DNA of 51,154 nt from CAYMRB01 sp964392615 (GTDB lineage: Bacteria; Planctomycetota; UBA8108). Positions 42,161-50,226 of the stretch are shown here, one piece after another. The DNA lies in the NCBI GenBank assembly GCA_964392615.1, contig CAYMRB010000009.1, positions 1 to 51,154 of the forward strand, in the 5' to 3' direction. Positions within the stretch are counted from its first letter, which is position 1. Each line of letters starts with the position of its first letter. Made by a program: the position numbers and the translations under genes. The notes under the pieces were generated by a model, which was not told the DNA's origin, did not search any database, and saw only the letters and a list, made by a program, of their open reading frames with translations.

Positions 42161-44527
42161 GTGCGTCGATACTTCGAGTTCATCACAGCGCATCCGTTAC
42201 TCGTTCTCGGGGTGAGCGGCGTCATCGCCCTCGCTCTCGCCTGCTGCATTCTCCTCCTGACGCGCGACACGAGCCCCGACGCGTTCATTCCGCGCGACCA
42301 GGAGGCCCTCGTCGTCAAGCAGCGCACGGACGAGGAGTTTCACCTGTCCGAGCCCATCGCGGTCTGCGTGATTCGCGACAAGCCCGACGGCGTCTTCCAT
42401 CCGCACGCGCTCGAGCTGATCCGCTCCCTGACGGAGTCCATCCGCGAGCTTCCCGGCGTGCGGCCCGACGACGTGATCAGCCTGGCGACGGAGTCGGGCG
42501 TCTTCTTCGACGAGGATCGGCAGCCGGGCTTCGAGCCGCTCATGCGCGAGGTGCCGCGCACTCCGCAAGCTCTCGCCGACCTGCGCCGCAACGTGTTCGG
42601 CTACGAACTCTATCGGGGAGCGCTGGTCGCGGAGGACGGCAGCGCCGCCACGATCATCATCCGGACGCGGGGCGATGGCACCGGGGACGAACTCTACCGA
42701 TCGCTCGAGGAGCTCGTGGCGGCCCAATCGCTCGAAGGCGAGCGTATCGTCGTCGCCGGCGAGGCGGCCGTGCGCACGCACATGGGCGTCGCGGTCTCCG
42801 ACGACGCGCTGCGCATGAACTTCGCCTGTCCGCTCGTCATGTTCCTCCTGATCGTGCTCGCGTACCGCACGCCCCGTGGGACGATTCTGCCGATCTGCGT
42901 CGTCGGTGGCGCATCGGCGTTGGCGCTCGGATCGATGGCGCTGACGCAGGTGCCGGTCTATATCGTCACGAACGGCATCTTCGTGATCATCATGGCGCTG
43001 GGCGTCGCGGACTCGCTGCACCTGGTCGGGCAGTACTACGAGGAGCAGCTCGAGCTGCGCGGCCGCACGGCGCGGCAGGTCGTGGTCGACGCGTGCATGG
43101 CGCTGTGGTTTCCGCTCCTGGTGACCTCCTTGACCGACGTCGCGGGTTTCGTGTCGCTGTATCTCGTCGGCGTCATGGATCCGATCCGGTACTTCGGACT
43201 GTTTGCGGCCGTCGGCGTCCTCGGGGCATTGATCTACTCGTACACGGTCGTTCCGGCCGGTCTCGCGATCCTTCCGCTGCGGACGAGCCGAGCATTCGCG
43301 CACGGCAAGCGCGCAACCGACGCTGCCGCGGGTGGGCTCGACGCGATCGCACGGCTTCTCGACCGCGTCGGCGCACGGACGCACCGGCAGCCGTGGGCGG
43401 TCCTCGCGGTGTGGGCCGTGATCATCGGCCTGTCGTCGTGGGGCGCGTCGCACATGGTCGTCAACGACGCCCGCATCCTCGCCTTCGGAACCGATCATCC
43501 GATCGTTCGGGCGACCGAGGAGATCAACAAGCGCTTCGACGGCACGACGAGCCTGAACATCATCGTCGCCGCAGAGTACGAGGGCGCGTTCCTGCAGCCG
43601 GAGGAGCTGCAGCGCATCGAAGCGCTCGAAGCGTTCACCGAGACGCTGCCGTACGTCGGCGGCACGCACTCGATCGCCGGCTGGGTCAAACGCGCGCACC
43701 AGAAGATGCACGACGAGGATGCCGCCTTCTGGGCCATTCCCGAGGATCCCGAGGAGACCCGCTTCTACCTCGACGTGATCGGCGCGCCGGAGTCGCCTAT
43801 GGCTCACATGCTGCGCGAGGTGATCGACCCGACCCGGACCCGCGCGAACCTGATCGTCCGCATGACGAGCAGCGAGTTCGTTCATCAGCGCGATGTCATT
43901 ACGCGTCTCGAGAAGTACCTCGCCGACGAGTTCGGCACCGGCGACCTGAAGGCGCACCTCTCCGGACGCGCGAACCTGGACTACCACTGGCTGCAGCTCG
44001 TGAGCACGAGCCATGTGCGCAGCGTCCTGTTGTCGTTCGGCTGTGTGCTCGTGCTGACGGCACTGCTGTTCCGGTCCGTCGCAGCCGGCCTGCTGTGCGG
44101 CTTGACCGTCGGCATCGCCGTGCTGGTGAACTACGCGATCATGGGTGTCGCGGCGATCCCGCTCGGCGTCGGCACGTCGATGTTCGCGAGCATCGCGATC
44201 GGCGCCGGCGTCGACTTCCCGATCCACCTGCTCGACCGCCTGCGCGTCAGCTTTGCAGCGGGGCGCGGCACGTCCGAGAGCATCTTCCGCAGCGCGCTCT
44301 CGCTCACCGGCCGAGCGATGTTCTTCACGTCGATGGTCGTCGCACTCGGCTTCCTGCTGCTCTGCGTGTCGGAGTTCCGCACGCTCGTGCGGTTCGGCCT
44401 GCTCGTCGGCATCAGCATGGCGACGAGCTTCGTCGCGAGCGTCACCCTGCTGCCGGCGCTCGTCGTCGTCTGGAAGCCTCGCTTCGTATGGGGGCCGAGA
44501 GACCGCGGCGCGAAACCAGCCGCGTGA
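42161..44527 (+). CDS. RND/MMPL-family transporter
   Basis: 788 residues from the GTG at 42161, preferred because a promoter candidate lies downstream of the earlier in-frame GTG at 42083. It has the duplicated RND layout: one helix (LLVLGVSGVIALALACCILL), a large extracytoplasmic loop, a five-helix block (MNFACPLVMFLLIVLAY through YTVVPAGLAILPL), then a second helix, loop and block ending VASVTLLPALVVVW. The helix-4-like segments IIMALGVADSLHLVGQY and SIAIGAGVDFPIHLLDRL carry Asp residues expected to relay protons. At this size it belongs with MMPL/HAE-type exporters of lipids or hydrophobic compounds; no membrane-fusion or outer-membrane partner is adjacent. Divergent from the FG-GAP lipoprotein gene. 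Confidence 0.92.
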   Translation: MRRYFEFITAHPLLVLGVSGVIALALACCILLLTRDTSPDAFIPRDQEALVVKQRTDEEFHLSEPIAVCVIRDKPDGVFHPHALELIRSLTESIRELPGVRPDDVISLATESGVFFDEDRQPGFEPLMREVPRTPQALADLRRNVFGYELYRGALVAEDGSAATIIIRTRGDGTGDELYRSLEELVAAQSLEGERIVVAGEAAVRTHMGVAVSDDALRMNFACPLVMFLLIVLAYRTPRGTILPICVVGGASALALGSMALTQVPVYIVTNGIFVIIMALGVADSLHLVGQYYEEQLELRGRTARQVVVDACMALWFPLLVTSLTDVAGFVSLYLVGVMDPIRYFGLFAAVGVLGALIYSYTVVPAGLAILPLRTSRAFAHGKRATDAAAGGLDAIARLLDRVGARTHRQPWAVLAVWAVIIGLSSWGASHMVVNDARILAFGTDHPIVRATEEINKRFDGTTSLNIIVAAEYEGAFLQPEELQRIEALEAFTETLPYVGGTHSIAGWVKRAHQKMHDEDAAFWAIPEDPEETRFYLDVIGAPESPMAHMLREVIDPTRTRANLIVRMTSSEFVHQRDVITRLEKYLADEFGTGDLKAHLSGRANLDYHWLQLVSTSHVRSVLLSFGCVLVLTALLFRSVAAGLLCGLTVGIAVLVNYAIMGVAAIPLGVGTSMFASIAIGAGVDFPIHLLDRLRVSFAAGRGTSESIFRSALSLTGRAMFFTSMVVALGFLLLCVSEFRTLVRFGLLVGISMATSFVASVTLLPALVVVWKPRFVWGPRDRGAKPAA

Positions 44528-44533
44528 TCGCGA

Positions 44534-46504
44534 TTACTGCCGCGGTTGCGCGTCGATCGCGAACCGGATGAGGCGCACCGCGTGTCCCTTGCTGCTCGTC
44601 TTCTTCGACACGCGCAGCTTCAGACGATGCGACCCGGGTGCGAGGTCGGCCGCGAACAGCACGGTGCGCGGGTAGTGGAGACCGCGGCTGTACCGGTGGT
44701 AGAGATCGACCGGCTTGAACCTCTTGTTGTCGATGTATCCCTCGAGCACGCCGGCGTCCGGTCCCGCGACGACGTACGCGCCGATCGCCGTGCCCTCGAA
44801 CTCGAGCGTCAGGCTGGCGCCGGGCTTGGCGGTGCTGAGCATGTCGATCTCGCGAAAGCGCTGTCGCTTGCTGCCGGGGAGCTTCGACCAGTCCGGCACG
44901 CCGAACCACCAATCGCGATCGGCCTTGGCGCGATCCGGGTGGACGAAGCTGCCGTGTGCGTACGAGCCCTTGTCGAGGGGCCGCGGCGATGCATGCTTCT
45001 TCCGAGTCGCGACGGGGCCTTTCCAGGCGTGCTCGAATAGAGCCGCGACCATGCCCGCGCAGATCGCGTTGCCGCGCGGCGCGGGATGGGTGCCGCCGAA
45101 ATCCTTCCACGTCATTCGTCCCCCGAGGATCTGCTCGGCGATCTCGCGCGCGAGGTTCACCGAGGGGATGCCGTAGTGCTCGGCGACCGCCTCGTGGCTC
45201 GCGATCGTCAGCGGCGTCTCGCCGTGCTGCAGCGTGTCGAGCATGCCGGGATTCACGAAGTGGACGATGACGATATCGGCGTGCGGATTCCGCCGGCGCA
45301 GCTGCCGGACGATGCCCTCCAGGCCGCGGATGCACTCGCGGCGAGCGTGCCCGGCGTCCTGGTCGTCGTTGACCGCGAACTCGACGAGGAACAGGTCCGG
45401 CGGACCGGCCTCGACGTCGAGCACGTCGGAAGCGAGTCGGAACGCGCCGGTCGTCGAGCAGGTCGACGCGATGCCCGCGTCGGTGAAGGTAAACGACGTG
45501 TCGGGATACCGCCCCTGGAGGAATGCGGTGACCATCGGGCGATAGCCGTTCATCTCGGTGATCGAGCCGCCCATGAACGCGACGTGGGCCTTCTTCTCGA
45601 CCTCGATCGCATGACGCGAGTTCGTCAGCGAGCCACGCAGGACGACGTTGCCGGCGAAGCCGCCGAGGCCATCGGGCTCGCTGCGGTCGGCACCCGCCCC
45701 GCGACAGCGCTCGATGATGAAGCGGACGATCGGTCGCGGGTTCGACAGCGAGTGGGGGTGATGGTCGACGCCCTTCTTCGCGATCACGGTGATCGGGCCG
45801 CCGAGCTCGCGATAACGCTTCTCGATGACCGCGGAGTTCTCGGCGGGCGGAACGGTCTTGTCCGCGTCGCCGATGACGTGAAGTAGCGGCACGCCGGCTC
45901 GCGCGAGCGGCTCGAGACGGTCGACCGGATTGCCACGGAACTCGGCGGCTTGTGCTTTCGTCAAGCCGTACGCCCTCAGGCACTGCGTCCAGACCCGCGG
46001 GTGCTTGCGCCGCGTCTTCTCGCCGCCCGGCCAGCTGCGGATGTCGCACACGGGGGCGTCGGCGTAGATGCACGCGACCTTGTCGGGATTGGCCGCGGCC
46101 CAGTTGTACACGATCAGCCCGCCGCGGCTCATGCCCTCGAGGGCCACCTTGTACGCGAGGCCGTGCTTCTCCGTGACGAGCGCGTAGAACGCGTTCCAGT
46201 GCTCGACCGCTCGCGGCGCTCCGAAGAGCCCGGCGACATCGCAGTAGGCGACATGATAGCCGCGCTCGAGCAGGGCGATGTCGGTCTGCGGCTCATGTCC
46301 GAAGAACCGCGCCCGCCAGATCCACGGGCGACCGGGTGCGCTCTTCTTCGGCACGACGACGATGCACTTGCGCGAGTCGACCTCGAAGTCGTGGCGCGCG
46401 AAGCCCTGCCACTTCGAGACGCGGCCCGGAAACGGTTCGAAGTCACGCGCCGCCGAGACGGCCGGCGCGAGGGCGATCAGGATGGCGAGCGTGTATTGCT
46501 TCAT
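44534..46504 (-). CDS. Secreted two-domain hydrolase: alpha/beta hydrolase fused to SGNH/GDSL domain
   Basis: 656 residues from the ATG at 46504; signal peptide MKQYTLAILIALAPAVSAA. Domain 1 (about 20-270) is an alpha/beta hydrolase: nucleophile elbow EGMSRGG with Ser126, acid in HVIGDADKTVPP (Asp213), base in KKGVDHHPHS (His248 or His249). Domain 2 (about 305-500) is an SGNH hydrolase: block I AFMGGSITEMNGY (Ser314), block III VEFAVNDDQ (Asn379), block V GGTHPAPRGN. A beta-rich C-terminus (about 560-656) resembles SGNH-associated accessory domains. Both domains keep their catalytic residues, so it could carry two esterase activities, for example deacetylating decorated polysaccharides. The substrate is unknown. 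Ends 6 bp from the convergent exporter gene. Confidence 0.88.
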   Translation of the reverse strand: MKQYTLAILIALAPAVSAARDFEPFPGRVSKWQGFARHDFEVDSRKCIVVVPKKSAPGRPWIWRARFFGHEPQTDIALLERGYHVAYCDVAGLFGAPRAVEHWNAFYALVTEKHGLAYKVALEGMSRGGLIVYNWAAANPDKVACIYADAPVCDIRSWPGGEKTRRKHPRVWTQCLRAYGLTKAQAAEFRGNPVDRLEPLARAGVPLLHVIGDADKTVPPAENSAVIEKRYRELGGPITVIAKKGVDHHPHSLSNPRPIVRFIIERCRGAGADRSEPDGLGGFAGNVVLRGSLTNSRHAIEVEKKAHVAFMGGSITEMNGYRPMVTAFLQGRYPDTSFTFTDAGIASTCSTTGAFRLASDVLDVEAGPPDLFLVEFAVNDDQDAGHARRECIRGLEGIVRQLRRRNPHADIVIVHFVNPGMLDTLQHGETPLTIASHEAVAEHYGIPSVNLAREIAEQILGGRMTWKDFGGTHPAPRGNAICAGMVAALFEHAWKGPVATRKKHASPRPLDKGSYAHGSFVHPDRAKADRDWWFGVPDWSKLPGSKRQRFREIDMLSTAKPGASLTLEFEGTAIGAYVVAGPDAGVLEGYIDNKRFKPVDLYHRYSRGLHYPRTVLFAADLAPGSHRLKLRVSKKTSSKGHAVRLIRFAIDAQPRQ

Positions 46505-46641
46505 GCGGAGTTGAGCCGCCGCGAAGCGGTCGGCTCCAACTTCGCAGGCATGGGCTGCCGGACGAGCGATCATCGAAGGCCGCGGTGCCGATTCCGTCGG
46601 CCAGCTCATGCCATCCATCTACACCTTCACGCGGTCGCATC

Positions 46642-49600
46642 TCAACGGCACGCGTTGCTGTTCGCGCAGCTCAGTTCGTCCGATGTCGGATCTTCGCCGC
46701 AACTCGACGGCCCGGGAGCGGGCGGCGTCGCTCCGCCGAGGAAGAGAAACGTGTTCGTCGAGATGGCGTCCGAGATGTCGACCGCGCCGTTGTCGTCCGC
46801 GTCCGCCGCGTCGTGACAGGGCAATTCGGCCGCGCCGAGGAACAGGAAGTTGAGCGTGGCGATGCCGTCCGAGATGTCGACGCGCCCATCGGCGTTCGCA
46901 TCGCCGCGGAGGAACCGTCCGGTGTGCGCGGACACGCGGATCGGGAGCTCTCCGAGGTGCGGCTGGTAGGTCTGCCCGTCCCTCACGACTTGGTTGGACA
47001 TGGGCTGTCCCGAGCCGCGCAGGCCGTCGTGGAAGAAGATCGAGGCCTCGGCTCCGGAGTCCGAAATCTCGACAGCCGGCACGGCGAACTCGACCTCGAG
47101 GCGCAGCACCGGCGAGTCACCGCCGCTCGGAGGCAACGTGATCGGCCAGATCGCCGACAGCACGATTGCGCTCGCCGCGCCGAGGACGCCCCCGTCGCTC
47201 GCGAGCTCGGTCTGCTCGAAGCCGGCGTTGCGCAGGCCCGGCGGGTCGTCGTTCCCGTCCGCCGCCAGCGTCCCCGCGGTCGTCGCGCTGATGATCTCCG
47301 CGCCGCTGGCGGCGACCGCGATCGACCAGCCCTGCGCGCCGCGGTCCTGCATGCGTCCGAATTGCGCGATGAGCACCGTGTACTCCTCGCGGCGGATCGA
47401 GCCGGGTGGACCCGTGATCCGTTCCGGTCCCTCGATGCGATAGGCGAAGGACGGCCCCTCGCAGGCATCGTGGACGCCGTTCTCGTTGCGGTCGCTCAGC
47501 GGCTCGCAGGCGTCCGGGATGCCGTTTTCGTCGCAGTCCTCGAGCTCGCCGCTGGCGATCGCGCACTCGTCCGGTGTGCCGTTTCCGTCGCAGTCCGTGC
47601 TCGCAGGGGCCACCGTCGCGCGGAGGATCGACAGCGAGCTCGCTGCCAGGTGATTCGCCGTCACCAGGTCTCGGAGTCCGTCGCCGTCGACGTCGGTGGC
47701 AGCGACGGCAGCCGGGCTGCGGTGAGTGACGATGCGCATCCCGGGGCCGAAGCGTCCGCTGCCGAGGTTCTCGAAGATCCAGCTTTCGGGATCTCGCTCC
47801 GGCAGCTCGACCAGGTCTCGGAGTCCGTCGCCGTTTACGTCCACGGCCCAGACATCGGACGGGCCCCGCACCGCACCGATGGAAGGCCCGCGCTCCGTGA
47901 ACCCGCGGTCGCCATCGCCGTAGAACACGTGGACGCCGCGGGCCGAGGCGTCGTTGTCCGTGACGCCGAACGCGAAGTCGAGGTGACCGTCGCCGTCGAA
48001 GTCGGCACTCGCGATCCTGGATGTATCGTGCGGGCCGAGCTCGACGTGCTGAGGCGGCTCGAACTCGAGTCCTCCAAGCCCCCAGAAGAAGGTCAGACTC
48101 CCTTGCGGCGGGTTGCGGGTGCTCGGGCTCGCCACGGCGATGTCGAGAAGACCGTCCCCGTCCCAGTCCTCGACGCTCACGTCCCGGAGAACGCAGCGGC
48201 CTGTCTCGAGCTCCGCGACCGACTCGAAGGTTCGATCGCCGCTGTTGCGGAGGATCGAGACCGTGTCGACCGAGCACGAATCGGGGACGTTGACCGTCGC
48301 GATCAGATCCGGCAGACCGTCGCCGTCGATGTCCGCGACCGCCGTCTCCGTCACCAGGCGCCGCAGGGTCGCGTGCAGCGTTCGCGCCGCGAGGAACTCG
48401 CCCTCTCCCAGCCCGAAGCTCGCGTAGATGAACCCGCGAAGGTCGACCGAGACGAGGTCGAGCGCGCCGTCGTCGTCGAGATCGGCCGCGCAGCAGACGG
48501 GCAGGTTCGTCGACGCGCTGGCTGCGCGGTCGAACGAGCCGGCGCCGTCGTTGAAAACGACCGGCGAGCCGCGCTCTTCGTTGAGCGCCGTGACGACGTC
48601 CGGCGTACCGTCGTCGTCGAAATCGTGCACGACGAGCCCGCGTGCGTTTCCCGCGATTCCGACGACTTGGGTCTCGACGAACGAGAGTACCGGGTCCGCG
48701 ATGTCGCAAGCGTCGGGGATGCCGTTCTCGTTGCAGTCGCTCTCGGGCGGCGCGTCGATGACGTCGAAGATCGCGACCTCGTTGTCCGTGTCGTCGCTCC
48801 GATAGCTCGCCGCCGCAACCTCCGGACGACCGTCGCCGTCGAAGTCGGCGACCGCGGCGGCGCGCGCGATGTTGCCGCCCGACCGCCGGGAGTGATCGGG
48901 CGCGAGGCGGAAGGTCGCGCCCCCGTCGTTCACCAGCGTCCAGATCTCGTCGGTCTCCGGCAGGACGAGGAGGTCGAGCGTGCCGTCGACGTCGAGATCG
49001 GCGCTCGCGACGAAGCCGAGCTGCAGGTCTCCATGTTCGCCGTCCGCGACGACACGGTCCTCGAATGTGCCCCCATCGCGTTGCAGCGAGACGACGAGAC
49101 GCGCGCGCGGCTCGAGCGGCGTCTTCTCGTCGGCCCACGCGAGGTCGGTTCGCGCGTCGCCGTCGAAGTCACCGGCGATGATCCAGCGCGGGCTCTGCGC
49201 ATTCCGGCGAAACACGGGTTCGGCGAAGCGGCGGTCGCCTTCGTTGAGGATGACGATCACGCTACCCGGCTCGATGTCGTCGCCGAGTCGATCGGCCTCC
49301 GCAGCGATCGCCAGGTCCTGGTCGCCGTCTGCATCGAGATCGCCGATCGCGACCGTCCGCGAGCGCGTGCTCTCCGGGAAGCGGATCGGTTCGGCGAGCG
49401 CGAAGGTCGCGTCTCCTCTGCCGTACGCCACGGCGACGTCGCCGCGAAAGCGATTGACCAGGACGAGGTCGAGTACGCCGTCGCCGTCGATGTCGCCGGT
49501 GGCGACGAAGTCCCAGCCGGTCGATCCGAGCGCGACGCCTTCGGTCGCCGTGAAGGTCATCCCTTCGCTGCCTCGGAAGACGCTCAGGTCGGCCGACAGC

Positions 49601-50025
49601 GAGCTGACGACCGCGAGGTCGGCTTCGCCGTCGTCGTCGAAGTCGCCTGTCGTGAGCCACGCCGGGTTCGCGACGTCCATCGTGGTCGCCGTCTCGAAGC
49701 GCCCGCCGTCTCCCGTGTTGCGCAGTAGCGAGATCCCGTTCGAGTGTCGATCTGCGGTCGCGACGTCGATGTGTCCGTCGCGGTCGAAATCGGCCGCGAC
49801 GATGGCCCGCGGCGTCAGTCCGGTATCGCGTCGCTCGACGAGCGAGACGGCGACGGTGCCGCGCACGAGGTCGATCGCGTCGTCGACGCCGTTGTGATTG
49901 CAGTCGTCGGCCCGACCGACGATCGCGGCGCCGAGCACCGTCAGCGCGCAGATCGCTCGCACGCGCTTCGAGCCCCTCGACCACACCGCGAACGTTTCAG
50001 GCTTCGCCCGGATTCTCCATCGCAT
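46642..50025 (-). CDS. Large secreted FG-GAP/VCBS repeat protein with EF-hand-like and dockerin-like repeats
   Basis: 1,127 residues, ATG at 50025 with GGAGGG 7 nt upstream. A long basic N-region and hydrophobic core (AICALTVLGAAIVGRA) form the signal peptide. The mature start DCNHNGVDDAID and later DCNENGIPDACDI, DCDGNGTPDECAI and DCDENGIPDACEP are Cys-bearing calcium loops like thrombospondin type 3 repeats. In between, more than ten FG-GAP blades (ADFDRDGHIDVATAD, GDFDDDGEADLAVVS, GDIDGDGVLDLVLVN and similar) suggest one or two beta-propellers. After a beta-sandwich-like stretch, the C-terminus has two dockerin-like repeats (GDANADGRVDISDGIATLNF and DADDNGAVDISDAI) and a Cys tail ending SNACR. 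It is probably a calcium-stabilised surface protein. No enzymatic residues assigned. Confidence 0.9.
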   Translation of the reverse strand: MRWRIRAKPETFAVWSRGSKRVRAICALTVLGAAIVGRADDCNHNGVDDAIDLVRGTVAVSLVERRDTGLTPRAIVAADFDRDGHIDVATADRHSNGISLLRNTGDGGRFETATTMDVANPAWLTTGDFDDDGEADLAVVSSLSADLSVFRGSEGMTFTATEGVALGSTGWDFVATGDIDGDGVLDLVLVNRFRGDVAVAYGRGDATFALAEPIRFPESTRSRTVAIGDLDADGDQDLAIAAEADRLGDDIEPGSVIVILNEGDRRFAEPVFRRNAQSPRWIIAGDFDGDARTDLAWADEKTPLEPRARLVVSLQRDGGTFEDRVVADGEHGDLQLGFVASADLDVDGTLDLLVLPETDEIWTLVNDGGATFRLAPDHSRRSGGNIARAAAVADFDGDGRPEVAAASYRSDDTDNEVAIFDVIDAPPESDCNENGIPDACDIADPVLSFVETQVVGIAGNARGLVVHDFDDDGTPDVVTALNEERGSPVVFNDGAGSFDRAASASTNLPVCCAADLDDDGALDLVSVDLRGFIYASFGLGEGEFLAARTLHATLRRLVTETAVADIDGDGLPDLIATVNVPDSCSVDTVSILRNSGDRTFESVAELETGRCVLRDVSVEDWDGDGLLDIAVASPSTRNPPQGSLTFFWGLGGLEFEPPQHVELGPHDTSRIASADFDGDGHLDFAFGVTDNDASARGVHVFYGDGDRGFTERGPSIGAVRGPSDVWAVDVNGDGLRDLVELPERDPESWIFENLGSGRFGPGMRIVTHRSPAAVAATDVDGDGLRDLVTANHLAASSLSILRATVAPASTDCDGNGTPDECAIASGELEDCDENGIPDACEPLSDRNENGVHDACEGPSFAYRIEGPERITGPPGSIRREEYTVLIAQFGRMQDRGAQGWSIAVAASGAEIISATTAGTLAADGNDDPPGLRNAGFEQTELASDGGVLGAASAIVLSAIWPITLPPSGGDSPVLRLEVEFAVPAVEISDSGAEASIFFHDGLRGSGQPMSNQVVRDGQTYQPHLGELPIRVSAHTGRFLRGDANADGRVDISDGIATLNFLFLGAAELPCHDAADADDNGAVDISDAISTNTFLFLGGATPPAPGPSSCGEDPTSDELSCANSNACR

Positions 50026-50137
50026 GATCCGCCCTCCGGCCTTCGCTGCGACTCACTGAACAGCCACGATCCGCCGCGTTGAAGCTCCTCCCAGTCAATT
50101 GGCGGCTGGACGATATCGCAAGCGCATTCTCTTTCTG

Positions 50138-50162
50138 CCGCCTGTTGGGGGGGCGGATTTTT
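50138..50162 (+). terminator. Short GC hairpin with T-run in a leader region
   Basis: CCGCC (50138-50142) pairs with GGCGG (50152-50156), followed by ATTTTT (50157-50162). As at 29331, the upstream gene is divergent, so only the leader of the plus-strand gene at 50227 could cross it. The stem is only 5-6 bp. Confidence 0.35.
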
Positions 50163-50226
50163 CTGGGGCTGTCCGGCTCGACGTCGCAAGCTGGTGGAAG
50201 CCGACACGGGTCTCGAGGATCGAACG

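Noticed and set aside
46336..49728. Plus-strand open frame of 1,130 codons opposite the FG-GAP/dockerin gene
   Set aside because: Antisense shadow of the regular Asp/Gly codons of FG-GAP repeats; no recognisable domain and it crosses into the neighbouring gene.
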